A program made the position numbers and the translations under genes. Below, piece after piece: positions 1 to 7,721 of a stretch of 64,000 bases of DNA. The notes below the pieces were generated by a model that was not told the DNA's origin, did not search any database, and worked only from the letters and a program-made list of their open reading frames with translations. The number at the start of each line of letters is the position of its first letter. The first letter of the stretch is position 1. The stretch covers positions 1,807,001 to 1,871,000 of the forward strand of contig NZ_CP115160.1 in assembly GCF_027594545.1 (NCBI RefSeq). Direction: 5' to 3'. The stretch is from Algoriphagus sp. TR-M9 (GTDB taxonomy: Bacteria; Bacteroidota; Bacteroidia; Cytophagales; Cyclobacteriaceae).

Positions 1-1012
1 CCTTGGGTTCACCGTAACTTCTTCCAGCAGCTACAGATCTTTGGGTCTCCGAATCGACAATTTTAATAGAGCAGTCCCATGGTTTTCCGTTATTGGTTGT
101 GGTCCATACCATCTTGCCTCCATCGAAACTTATTTCTCTATATACTATTTCATCAGGATCTGCTGACACACCGGATAGTAGAATTGGTTGTAAATTTGTG
201 TTTTCTAGTGCTTGTATTTTCAGGTCATAGATGCCTTCAGGCAAAGAAATCAATACACTATCTCTATAAGTTCTTTTTAAGGAAACTTTTGTATGTGTTC
301 CAGCCTCTAAGACTTGGATCAAGGCATCTATTAACTCCCCGTTTAGCTTGACTTTGATTCCATAGTTTCCTGCCGGAAAATCTACAGTTTCAGTGGTAGC
401 TTGATCTAAAGCTGTCAACAGTCCGTCAGAATTCAGTGCATCAAAGTATTGGCCTTCACCGGATTTTGCAGCACATCTTAGTTCAGTTGTTTCTTCTTCT
501 TTTAAACCAAATCCTATAATATGAAGCTTAAAGTCTATTCCTGCATCTTTTGCTTGTTGTATAACCTGGCAGATATTTCCATCGCAAGATTCAATGCCAT
601 CTGTCACTAGGATAATAGTAGCTTTGGTTCCTGATTTTTTCAATTCATTGATCGCCATAGCTGCCGAGTAGGCGAGAGGAGTCATTCCTAAAGGGTTGAC
701 TTTTTGAATTTCATTTATAACCTTAGTTTTATCACTGTTAGCTAGAGGTACGAGGTATTCCACATCCTTACAATCGCCTTTCTGCCTATGGCCATAAGCG
801 ATCAATCCGATTTGTTGGGAATCTGGAAGTTTGTTAATGGAAGTGGAAAGCACCTCCCGGGCTATTTCAACTCTGGTTTTTCCTTCCATTTGTGCCCACA
901 TAGAGCCGCTGGCGTCATAGATCAATAGGATTGGTGATGATTGCTTGATTTCTTGGGAAATCACATTCATAGATAGAAACACGAAAACCAATTGAAAAAG
1001 GAGAGATTTCAT
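1..1012 (-). CDS. von Willebrand factor A domain protein, secreted (partial)
   Basis: The reading frame is open from an ATG at 1012 to the left edge of the window, so the C-terminus is missing. A second in-frame ATG lies at 1021; I prefer 1012 because it gives a clean signal peptide (MKSLLFQLVFVFLSMNVISQ). Residues 33-37 (DASGS) are the metal-ion-dependent adhesion site of a vWA domain. The downstream MIDAS elements are also present (TPLAYS near residue 100, VTDGIES near 125). After the vWA domain the chain resembles the beta-rich domains often attached to such proteins. vWA proteins bind ligands through a divalent cation; the partner here is unknown. The gene is transcribed leftward, away from the repeat-bearing gap at 1013-1465. 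Confidence 0.85.
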   Translation of the reverse strand, partial: MKSLLFQLVFVFLSMNVISQEIKQSSPILLIYDASGSMWAQMEGKTRVEIAREVLSTSINKLPDSQQIGLIAYGHRQKGDCKDVEYLVPLANSDKTKVINEIQKVNPLGMTPLAYSAAMAINELKKSGTKATIILVTDGIESCDGNICQVIQQAKDAGIDFKLHIIGFGLKEEETTELRCAAKSGEGQYFDALNSDGLLTALDQATTETVDFPAGNYGIKVKLNGELIDALIQVLEAGTHTKVSLKRTYRDSVLISLPEGIYDLKIQALENTNLQPILLSGVSADPDEIVYREISFDGGKMVWTTTNNGKPWDCSIKIVDSETQRSVAAGRSYGEPK

Positions 1013-1059
1013 AACTATCATGCTATTAAGTGAAAAGTCAGCTTGAGAAAAGTTATTCA

Positions 1060-1085
1060 CCATGGTTTATAACTCATAACCATGG
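1060..1085. repeat. Inverted repeat upstream of the vWA gene
   Basis: ccatggtttat at 1060-1070 faces ataaccatgg at 1076-1085, forming a 10-bp inverted repeat with one extra T in the left arm. It lies about 50 bp upstream of the vWA start codon, so it could be an operator or a structured leader. Nothing in the sequence says which. Confidence 0.5.
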
Positions 1086-1209
1086 ATGGATCTGAACTTA
1101 AATCCCTATCTAAGATCGTTAAAATCACTGAGTTAATGAAATTAACATCTTTAAAAATGTATTTCGTGTAAATGGAGCTGAGGACAGGTAGGTTGTTTTA
1201 TAAATAGTT

Positions 1210-1364
1210 ATCCGCAGTCCTGCCAGTAACACCAAAATGTGGATGAATAGCAACGGATAATTGTCCACGCAGTCCGTCACCGTGGCGAACATGGACCATA
1301 GTTCATTGCTCCTTTCCTAAAACTTCAGACTTTATCTCCAATGATTGCTGGTAATAAAGCCGAA
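1210..1364 (+). repeat. Dispersed intergenic repeat, copy 1 (diverged)
   Basis: This copy aligns by eye with copies at 38529-38666 and, inverted, 49706-49843. Shared parts are the left end ATCCGC-N7-CCAGTA, a core GGATAAT(T/C)GTCCAC, and a right end that is the reverse complement of the left-end pattern (GCTGG-N8-GCCGAA). The middle differs and is longer than in the other two copies (155 against 138 bp), so this is probably an old copy. It has no coding potential. Confidence 0.65.
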
Positions 1365-1386
1365 GTGAAATTTGCCTTTTGGATAT

Positions 1387-1420
1387 AAAAAAACCACAGC
1401 CTACCTCCAAGCTGTGGTTT
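1387..1420 (-). terminator. Intrinsic terminator of the transketolase gene run
   Basis: A perfect 10-bp stem (AAACCACAGC at 1391-1400, GCTGTGGTTT at 1411-1420) with a 10-nt loop is followed on the minus strand by a run of seven T (1393-1387, overlapping the stem base). It lies 46 bp downstream of the transketolase C-subunit stop codon. Confidence 0.85.
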
Positions 1421-1465
1421 TAAAGATGATGCTCCTTCTTTTATAGCAGCAATCATGGTATCTGT

Positions 1466-2434
1466 TTACTTTCTTGCCAGTACTTTCTTAGCTGCTGCTA
1501 CTATATTCGCAGCGTCCAGTCCGTATTTGTCTAGTAGCTGAGTAGGGGTGCCGGACTCACCGAAGCTGTCGTTTACACCTACATATTCCATTGGAGCAGG
1601 ATTGTTTCTGGCCAAAGTCTGAGCTACAGAGTCACCTAAGCCACCATTGTACTGGTGTTCTTCGGCACATACAGCACATCCGGTTTTCGCTACTGAATCC
1701 AGAATTGCCTCTTCGTCCAGTGGCTTGATGGTGTGGATGTTGATTACTTCTGCGGAGATGCCCTCAGCTCTCAACATGGCTTCAGCAACCACCGCTTCCC
1801 AAACCAAGTGTCCTGTGGCAAAGATAGTCACATCGGTGCCTTCTATCATTTTCCATGCTTTACCGATCTCAAATTTCTGTGCTGGATCAGTGAATATCGG
1901 CCAGGATGGTCGTCCAAATCTAAGATACACAGGTCCCTCATACTCAGCAATGGCAATAGTAGCAGCCTTTGTCTGATTATAATCGCAAGGGTTAATCACG
2001 GTCATATGGGGAAGCATTTTCATCATGCCCATATCTTCCAGGATCTGGTGGGTAGCACCGTCTTCCCCTAGAGTCAATCCTGCATGAGATGCGCAGATTT
2101 TGACGTTCTTGCCCGAATAGGCAATAGACTGACGAATCTGGTCATATACTCGGCCTGTTGAGAAGTTTGCGAAAGTACCTGTGAAAGGGATTTTGCCATT
2201 GATGGTCATACCTGCAGCAATCCCCATCATATTGGCTTCTGCTATTCCCGTTTGGAAGAATCTCTCTGGGAATTCCTTTTGAAAAGCACCCATTTTTAAT
2301 GAGCCAATCAAATCGGCACATAGCCCAACCACATTCGGGTTTTTGCGGCCGGCTTCTAGAAAGCCATCACCAAAACCTGAACGAGTATCTTTTTTTTCTG
2401 TATAGTTGAATTTTAAATCCAATGTGTTTTCCAT
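1466..2434 (-). CDS. Transketolase, C-terminal subunit
   Basis: A 322-residue protein covering the pyrimidine-binding and C-terminal domains of transketolase. With its partner at 2471-3322 it should form a split, thiamine-diphosphate-dependent transketolase that moves two-carbon ketol units in the non-oxidative pentose phosphate pathway. The Glu that activates the thiamine aminopyrimidine is seen in GIAEANMMG (E66). The C-terminal transketolase domain begins near residue 190. The two genes are 36 bp apart in the same order as the domains of full-length enzymes, so they are probably co-transcribed. Split transketolases are known in many bacteria and archaea. A 1-deoxyxylulose-5-phosphate synthase is less likely because the N-terminal half is a separate subunit of transketolase type. 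Confidence 0.93.
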   Translation of the reverse strand: MENTLDLKFNYTEKKDTRSGFGDGFLEAGRKNPNVVGLCADLIGSLKMGAFQKEFPERFFQTGIAEANMMGIAAGMTINGKIPFTGTFANFSTGRVYDQIRQSIAYSGKNVKICASHAGLTLGEDGATHQILEDMGMMKMLPHMTVINPCDYNQTKAATIAIAEYEGPVYLRFGRPSWPIFTDPAQKFEIGKAWKMIEGTDVTIFATGHLVWEAVVAEAMLRAEGISAEVINIHTIKPLDEEAILDSVAKTGCAVCAEEHQYNGGLGDSVAQTLARNNPAPMEYVGVNDSFGESGTPTQLLDKYGLDAANIVAAAKKVLARK

Positions 2435-2470
2435 GTTTTCTTTTGAATAAAGGGTCTAAAAATATCCGAT

Positions 2471-3322
2471 TTAGTAATCACCAAGGGTTTCTGGTAGCTG
2501 TCCCAAAGCATCTGCGAGCTGCTCATCACTTGGAGCTACACCGTGCCATTTGTGTGTGCCTACCATGAAATCCACTCCATAGCCCATTTCGGTATGCAGC
2601 AGGTTCAAAATCGGTTTTCCATTTCCGGTTAGGCTCTTAGCCTTTTCCAGACCTTCTACTACGGACTTCATGTCGTTTCCTTTCAGGGTGTCTATCACAG
2701 TCCATCCAAAAGATTCATACTTTGCTCTCAGGTCAATCAAATCCATGATCTTCTCTGTAGGGCCATCGATTTGTTGTCTATTGAGATCTATAGTGGCTAT
2801 CAAATTATCCACTTTCCAGTGAGCTGCATACATCGCTGCTTCCCAGATTTGTCCTTCTTCTTGCTCACCATCTCCCATCAGTACATATACTGTACTGTCA
2901 TCACCGTCTATCTTTTTGGCCTGCGCTGCTCCTATAGCTACAGAAAGTCCCTGTCCCAAAGAACCGGAAGCGATGCGTATGCCTGGAAGGCCTTCTTCTG
3001 TGGCAGGGTGTCCCTGTAATCTTGAGTCCAGTTTTCTGAAGGTTTTCATTTCTTCTGGAGAAAAGTACCCTGACCTGGATAATACGGAATACCATACCGG
3101 CGAAATATGCCCATTGGAAAGGAAAAACAGGTCTTCACCTTTTCCTTCCATTTTGAAATCAGAATTGTGGTTTAGCTGGTCAAAGTATAGAGCTGTAAAA
3201 AACTCTGTACAGCCTAGAGATGCACCCGGATGTCCAGATTGCACGGCGTGAACCATGCGTAGACAGTCCCGGCGCACCTGAGATGCGATTTGCTCGAGTT
3301 GTTCGATCGATTTTTTTTCCAT
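2471..3322 (-). CDS. Transketolase, N-terminal subunit
   Basis: A 283-residue protein carrying the diphosphate-binding domain of transketolase. The thiamine diphosphate/Mg motif begins at GDGEQEEGQIWEA and closes at DLNRQQIDG. Substrate-channel histidines are present in SGHPGASLG and SNGHISP. It supplies the half of the active site missing from the gene at 1466-2434. The start ATG at 3322 is 11 bp downstream of the bcp stop codon, which suggests one transcript from the peroxiredoxin gene onward to the terminator at 1387-1420. Confidence 0.93.
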   Translation of the reverse strand: MEKKSIEQLEQIASQVRRDCLRMVHAVQSGHPGASLGCTEFFTALYFDQLNHNSDFKMEGKGEDLFFLSNGHISPVWYSVLSRSGYFSPEEMKTFRKLDSRLQGHPATEEGLPGIRIASGSLGQGLSVAIGAAQAKKIDGDDSTVYVLMGDGEQEEGQIWEAAMYAAHWKVDNLIATIDLNRQQIDGPTEKIMDLIDLRAKYESFGWTVIDTLKGNDMKSVVEGLEKAKSLTGNGKPILNLLHTEMGYGVDFMVGTHKWHGVAPSDEQLADALGQLPETLGDY

Positions 3323-3333
3323 GTTTAATAGGT

Positions 3334-3783
3334 TTATTTGAGTATTTGAGAGGTATGTTCTTTAGTGTTTACTTTGCTGATGATCTCTTCGATCTTTCCT
3401 TCTTCATCTATGATAAAGGTGGTCCTTACGGTACCCATGTAGGTTTTACCGAAGTTCTTTTTCTCTTGCCAGGTGCCAAATGCCTCGTGGACTTTCAGGT
3501 CAGTATCTGCGATGAGAGAGAAGGGTAAGTTTTGCTTTTCTATAAAGCGCTGATGAGATTTTTCTGAGTCAGAACTGACGCCGAGTACCACGTATCCGGC
3601 TTTGATCAGGGCATCATAATTGTCTCTTAAATTACAGGATTCTGCTGTGCAGCCGGGTGTATTGTCTTTAGGGTAAAAATACAAAACCACCTTTTTGCCT
3701 CTGTAATCAGCTAGTTTAATGGTTTCTCCTGTTTCGATTTTTGCTTCAAAATCTGGGGCCAATTCCCCTACTTTTAATGTCAT
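3334..3783 (-). CDS. bcp: Thioredoxin-dependent peroxiredoxin, Bcp/PrxQ type
   Basis: A 149-residue AhpC/TSA-fold protein that reduces hydrogen peroxide and organic hydroperoxides using thioredoxin. The peroxidatic Cys is C45 in NTPGCTAESC and the resolving Cys is C50, the five-residue spacing typical of PrxQ/Bcp. Length and the N-terminal VGELAPDFEA segment match the family. No signal peptide, so cytoplasmic. It sits between the M23 peptidase gene and the transketolase pair. Confidence 0.94.
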   Translation of the reverse strand: MTLKVGELAPDFEAKIETGETIKLADYRGKKVVLYFYPKDNTPGCTAESCNLRDNYDALIKAGYVVLGVSSDSEKSHQRFIEKQNLPFSLIADTDLKVHEAFGTWQEKKNFGKTYMGTVRTTFIIDEEGKIEEIISKVNTKEHTSQILK

Positions 3784-3807
3784 ATCGTTTTATTTAAGGC
3801 GTCTAAT

Positions 3808-5682
3808 TTAACCAATCGTTCCCTTCCATTCGGCAGTATTGCCAGCATTATCGTGAACTTTTAGCAAAACTTCTCCTTTGAAAGGCTTATTTTCTAATTT
3901 TTCGGACCAAATCACGGCCTGCTTATGCTCATAGCGCATCAAAACCCATTCTCCGTCCACATAAGCTTCAAAGCTATCAATCCCTGACAAATTATCCCTA
4001 ATCACAAAGCGTAAATCACTGCTATTTACCCGAACAACAGAAATACTAGGTGCTGCATGATCTTCCAAAATCTTGAAATCCCCAAAATACCTGCTGTTGA
4101 AATTCAGGTGATTTCCGCTCCATGTCCCACCTAAAAAGGATTTGGAATTTCCGTTGACCAGATATGCATGAGCTCTATCCTTGGGTCCGGTGTAGCCTGG
4201 GAGATTCCAGCTGATCTCCATGGACCGCCAGAGGTATTCCGAGCGATCGTTGATTTGGAGTGTGGGAGCGGAGGAGCTTCCCGACTGGGAAACCCGTAGG
4301 AATAGGTCGTCCAGGACTGTCTCCTGACCAAAGTGGATCTGCACATTTTCATCTGCATAGGCATATTGCTTACCTGCAGGAATCTTTGCCTGAACCCCAA
4401 GTGTCAATAGCTCCGAACATATATCCACTTTCTCCGGTATCCCAAAATCCATGTCCCATAGGTAAGTTCTACTATTTGCATCCTGGTAGACCGGTAGCAT
4501 CTCAAAGGTATTGGTCCCTACAAAGAATTTGGCCAAGCCTCCTTTAGGACTGATGGGTGCCTGGATTTTCAGGATATTGTCCAGGTAGTCAATGCTAGCC
4601 CTAGAGGGTGCCACGCCATCATTTGCCGTAAAACTCTGCTCTTCTCCCTCTAAGGAAATACCGATCTCACGCTTATTTCCCCTGGCATCTTTCAGAGTCA
4701 GTATGTAGTCTTTTCTCACTCCCTGGGCCAATTCCAGGTGTCCCGTGGTTGGTGTATTCGGATGTAAGAATTCAAATTTTAGGTTTTCCTGTTTGTACAG
4801 TTTCGTATATCGGTTTTGATGAGTGTGCAGTAAAAACTGCCTGCTTAGGTTAAAATCTACCTTGTCGACCAGCAGTTTAAAAAGAGTCCCAGTACTATCT
4901 GCTAATTCAAAATAGGGATATCCATTTCTATTGCTGGCGCCGTCCAGTTGATCATAACTGCGGATTTCTAAGCCTACTCGCCCTGTGATTTTCACTGTGG
5001 ATGGGAGGCGGTAATTTCGTCCCGAGGACACGGGAGTAATTTCCAGTCGCTCAAATTTCCCATTTACCCGGGAGTCTATGTCCAGCGGTACAATCGCGAT
5101 GGATTGCGGGGTGGGAGGAGTGCGGTCCAGTACCTCTTCAAAACCAAAGGGAAGTGCATCCACTGCTCTATCCAAACTGTCCCGAATCTCAAAATGCAGG
5201 TGGGGGCCTCCAGAACCTCCGGTGTTCCCACTATCAGCAATTCTTTCGCCTTGTTTTACCTGTAATTCCCCTGGTTCCGGGTACACTTCCAGTTCATTGA
5301 CCTTGGCTTCATACATCTTCTTTCGCATGAAGGCACTGAGCTCTTGATTAAAGTTACGAAGGTGCCCATAGAGGGTGATTTTACCATTTGGGTGTTTCAG
5401 GTAAATGACGTTTCCGTACCCGAAAGAGGATACTTTGATTCTATGTACCCAGCCATCGGCAGCGGCGAGAATGGGTTCACCTTCCTGGCCTCCGGTTTTG
5501 AAGTCCAGCCCGGTATGGAAGTGGTTTGGGCGCAATTCCGCAAAATTTCCAGAGAGGTAATTTCTCCCTCCAGGTTTGATCGGTGATTTGAAGTAATCAT
5601 GATCAATCTCTTGTGCCAGGGAAACTGTGGAAATGGCCAGAAAAAGTAATAGAAAGGAGTAGGGTAGGTTATTTAACTTCAA
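3808..5682 (-). CDS. Exported M23 (LytM-like) metallopeptidase
   Basis: The frame is open from an ATG at 5730, but that start would give a hydrophilic leader deep inside the preceding gene. A TTG at 5682 gives MKLNNLPYSFLLLF..., a good signal peptide ending near SLAQ, with a 14-nt overlap with the upstream gene, so I place the start there (624 residues). The LytM zinc motifs are both present: HFHTGLD near residues 54-60 and PHLHFEI near residues 160-166. M23 enzymes cut peptide cross-links in peptidoglycan; active-site ligands look complete, so catalysis is plausible. The long C-terminal part (about 430 residues) is beta-rich with Ig-like segments. The downstream neighbour is bcp. Confidence 0.88.
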   Translation of the reverse strand: MKLNNLPYSFLLLFLAISTVSLAQEIDHDYFKSPIKPGGRNYLSGNFAELRPNHFHTGLDFKTGGQEGEPILAAADGWVHRIKVSSFGYGNVIYLKHPNGKITLYGHLRNFNQELSAFMRKKMYEAKVNELEVYPEPGELQVKQGERIADSGNTGGSGGPHLHFEIRDSLDRAVDALPFGFEEVLDRTPPTPQSIAIVPLDIDSRVNGKFERLEITPVSSGRNYRLPSTVKITGRVGLEIRSYDQLDGASNRNGYPYFELADSTGTLFKLLVDKVDFNLSRQFLLHTHQNRYTKLYKQENLKFEFLHPNTPTTGHLELAQGVRKDYILTLKDARGNKREIGISLEGEEQSFTANDGVAPSRASIDYLDNILKIQAPISPKGGLAKFFVGTNTFEMLPVYQDANSRTYLWDMDFGIPEKVDICSELLTLGVQAKIPAGKQYAYADENVQIHFGQETVLDDLFLRVSQSGSSSAPTLQINDRSEYLWRSMEISWNLPGYTGPKDRAHAYLVNGNSKSFLGGTWSGNHLNFNSRYFGDFKILEDHAAPSISVVRVNSSDLRFVIRDNLSGIDSFEAYVDGEWVLMRYEHKQAVIWSEKLENKPFKGEVLLKVHDNAGNTAEWKGTIG

Positions 5683-6280
5683 AATCCAGCAGCTTTTCTG
5701 TCCCGATAAATCCTTCCAACTGGTCACCAACCTGCACAGGTCCCACTCCCGCCGGAGTCCCGGTAAAGATCAGGTCACCTTTTTTCAAGGTAAAAAACTG
5801 TGACACATACGCTATGATAGTTCCAAAATCAAAGAGCATTAGCGAAGTGTTACCCTTTTGACGGGTTTCTCCATTGATATTCAAATGAAAATCAATGTTT
5901 CCAAGGTCTTCAAAGTCACTTACTGCCCTAAATTTCCCAATCGGTGCAGCGCCATTGAAGCCCTTGGCAATCTCCCAAGGCAGTCCTTTGGCTTTGCACT
6001 GAGCTTGCAGGTCTCTGGCTGTAAAATCCACGCCAAAGCCGATTTCTTCAAAATACCGGTGCGCAAATTTCTCTTGAATGTACTTTCCTTCTTTGCTGAT
6101 TTTCAGTACCAACTCTCCCTCGTGATGAATGTCCTTCGAAAAGTCAGGATAGAAAAAAGGCATCCCGTTTTTCAACAGTGCAGTATCAGGCTTCAAAAAC
6201 ACCACTGGATCGCCTGGTGTTTCATTTTTTAATTCTTCGATATGTGCCGCATAATTACGGCCTATGCAGATAATTTTCAT
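5669..6280 (-). CDS. Fumarylacetoacetate hydrolase (FAH) family protein
   Basis: A 203-residue compact FAH-fold protein. The start MKIICIGRNYAAHIEEL and the motifs IHHEGELV, GFGVDFTARDLQ and LIFTGTPAGVGPV are those of the FAHD1/YcgM group, whose characterised members are acylpyruvate hydrolases or oxaloacetate decarboxylases; the acidic metal ligands of the family (HxGELVL Glu) are present. The substrate cannot be decided here. It overlaps the M23 start by 14 nt and lies 12 bp after the META gene. Confidence 0.9.
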   Translation of the reverse strand: MKIICIGRNYAAHIEELKNETPGDPVVFLKPDTALLKNGMPFFYPDFSKDIHHEGELVLKISKEGKYIQEKFAHRYFEEIGFGVDFTARDLQAQCKAKGLPWEIAKGFNGAAPIGKFRAVSDFEDLGNIDFHLNINGETRQKGNTSLMLFDFGTIIAYVSQFFTLKKGDLIFTGTPAGVGPVQVGDQLEGFIGTEKLLDFEVK

Positions 6281-6292
6281 TTAAAATCAAAA

Positions 6293-6661
6293 TTAATCAA
6301 TGGCTTGAAATGTCATTAAAGTATTTCCTACGCTGTCTTGAAGACTTAGGGTATTTGATTGGATCTGGTAAGAACGAGCGGCTTCTAAAGCCTGCTTAAT
6401 TTCGTTTTCAGCCTCCATGTTTGGGCAGGCCATCATGGTACTCATGCCCGGCCCTAGAAGCAGGCGTTCCCCATCATTTTCTTTGATTGCTCCCCGGATA
6501 GTGTTGCAGCCTGCATTGCCAAAGTAGGTCTTTGCGCTAGCATCAAATTCAAAAGCCAATGCCTCACCACTCTTGTAATCTTTTGGGTTTTCAATGTTTC
6601 CTACTTTAAGCACTTTCCAAATGTTGGTCAGGCGCAATTTTGGGTCAGGGTTCTTAGCCAC
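6293..6661 (-). CDS. META domain protein (possibly the 3' half of an interrupted gene)
   Basis: The protein is a META (HslJ-like) domain, recognised by FGNAGCNTIRGAIKENDG followed by GPGMSTMMACPN, which is the family's conserved core. The only available start is a GTG at 6661, there is no signal peptide, and the domain begins almost at once. The frame is the same as that of the upstream DUF4377 gene, with only TAG and one GTT codon between them. In related bacteria DUF4377 and META domains occur in one exported chain (from general knowledge). This is therefore either the second half of a gene split by a nonsense mutation, a readthrough product, or a separately started protein, in which case its lack of a signal peptide would be odd. 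Confidence 0.75.
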   Translation of the reverse strand: MAKNPDPKLRLTNIWKVLKVGNIENPKDYKSGEALAFEFDASAKTYFGNAGCNTIRGAIKENDGERLLLGPGMSTMMACPNMEAENEIKQALEAARSYQIQSNTLSLQDSVGNTLMTFQAID

Positions 6662-6664
6662 AAC

Positions 6665-6976
6665 CTACACTAGTTCGTATTTCTTTGAGCTGGCATCCAT
6701 TGGGATTTCTCCTTCCTTGTCCGATACTCTGACTTTGATCTGGTAGATATGGCCTGGAACGTAATCAAACCCTTCAATGGAATCGTAAAAAAACATCCAC
6801 TCACCAGACTGGATTTCTTCCCCTTTCTGTATTTGAAGGCATTTCATGGGGCCAGCCCCCGTGCAATCAACTTTTGCGCTATTTATAAACCAGGTTTCTA
6901 CCAGTTCATCATTTTCATTTTGACAGGAAATTGCCCCTAAACTCACTGCTATTAATAGAATAAATATTGACTTCAT
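6665..6976 (-). CDS. DUF4377 domain lipoprotein, ending at an in-frame TAG before META
   Basis: A 103-residue lipoprotein: hydrophobic leader with lipobox LGAISC, then a DUF4377 domain (W..NSAKVDCTGAGPMKCLQIQ, later IEGFDYVPGHIYQIKVRV). It is probably anchored to the outer membrane or periplasmic face. It ends in KKYELV and a TAG at 6667-6665, and the same frame continues as VVAKNPDPKLRL into a META domain. See the finding on this stop codon. It starts 3 bp after the GDSL lipase stop codon, so it belongs to the same transcript. Function of DUF4377 is not established. Confidence 0.8.
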   Translation of the reverse strand: MKSIFILLIAVSLGAISCQNENDELVETWFINSAKVDCTGAGPMKCLQIQKGEEIQSGEWMFFYDSIEGFDYVPGHIYQIKVRVSDKEGEIPMDASSKKYELV

Positions 6977-6979
6977 GGC

Positions 6980-7711
6980 TTAGAAATTTAGCGTTTGGAT
7001 ATGTTCGTATAGCTTTTCGGTCCAAAGCTTATAGAGTTCGGCACTAGGGTGCAGGCCATCCGCAGCGAGCATTTCTGGTCGGGCACCTACACTTCTGTAT
7101 TGGGCAGTAATGTCAATGTACTTTACTTCATGTTTTTCGCAAATTTCTTTTTTTGCTTGGTTATATGCATCAATTTCTGCCGCAATCTGATTTTGGTCTC
7201 TGCCACTTTGGTCAGCAAAAGGCGTAATTCCCCAATCTGGGATGGATAATACCACCACATGATTTGAGTTAATCCCGGCAAATTGGATAGCACGAAGTAG
7301 CATTTGCTCAAAATCTTTTTGGTAATCTTCCACTGCTAGGCCTCGGTACTGGTTATTGACCCCTATGGAAAGGGTCACTAGGTCGTAGATTTCTCCCTCA
7401 ATGGATTGGGCATTGATTCCTCTGTCCAGCTCATCTACTGTCCAGCCGGTTTGGGCGATGATTTTAGCCTCTGCCCAGGATTTAGGGTTCTCGGCATTGA
7501 GTCTTGCTAGGAGTTGGTTTGGATATCTGCCTGATTCACTGACCCCTTCACCAATGGTGTAGCTGTCGCCCAGTGCCAGGTAGGTAAGTTGATTTGAAGT
7601 GTCAGGAATTTCAGGATTCATCGGGTCGGGGGTGTTATCAGGTTGCATGGACTTGGTACTGGAGCAGGAAAAAATACTCAGAAGTGCCAAGCTGATTAGG
7701 GTTAATTTCAT
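6980..7711 (-). CDS. SGNH/GDSL-family lipoprotein hydrolase
   Basis: I start this gene at the ATG at 7711 rather than the longer open frame (7771), because 7711 gives a lipoprotein signal (MKLTLISLALLSIFSCSS) and lies 11 bp past the upstream stop. Block I is GDSYTIGEG with the nucleophile Ser, and block V is DGLHPS with the catalytic Asp and His; SIGVNNQYRG carries the block III Asn. These are the SGNH hydrolase signatures, so an esterase or lipase acting in the periplasm or at the outer membrane is expected. The substrate is unknown; its neighbours are peptidoglycan-active enzymes. Confidence 0.9.
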   Translation of the reverse strand: MKLTLISLALLSIFSCSSTKSMQPDNTPDPMNPEIPDTSNQLTYLALGDSYTIGEGVSESGRYPNQLLARLNAENPKSWAEAKIIAQTGWTVDELDRGINAQSIEGEIYDLVTLSIGVNNQYRGLAVEDYQKDFEQMLLRAIQFAGINSNHVVVLSIPDWGITPFADQSGRDQNQIAAEIDAYNQAKKEICEKHEVKYIDITAQYRSVGARPEMLAADGLHPSAELYKLWTEKLYEHIQTLNF

Positions 7712-7721
7712 GGTCGATTGG

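Larger units (their letters stand above)
1013..1465. other. Intergenic region with palindrome, dispersed repeat and terminator
   Basis: This stretch of about 450 bases holds no convincing gene. It contains a near-perfect palindrome (1060-1085), a diverged copy of the dispersed repeat found again at 38.5 and 49.7 kb (1210-1364), and the terminator of the transketolase run (1387-1420). The remaining bases (1086-1209) are AT-rich and I see nothing in them. Confidence 0.7.

Noticed and set aside
79..351. A 90-codon open frame on the plus strand
   Set aside because: It is antisense to the vWA gene, whose frame is clearly coding.
1647..2071. Two overlapping open frames on the plus strand
   Set aside because: Both are antisense to the transketolase C-subunit gene and show no recognisable domain.
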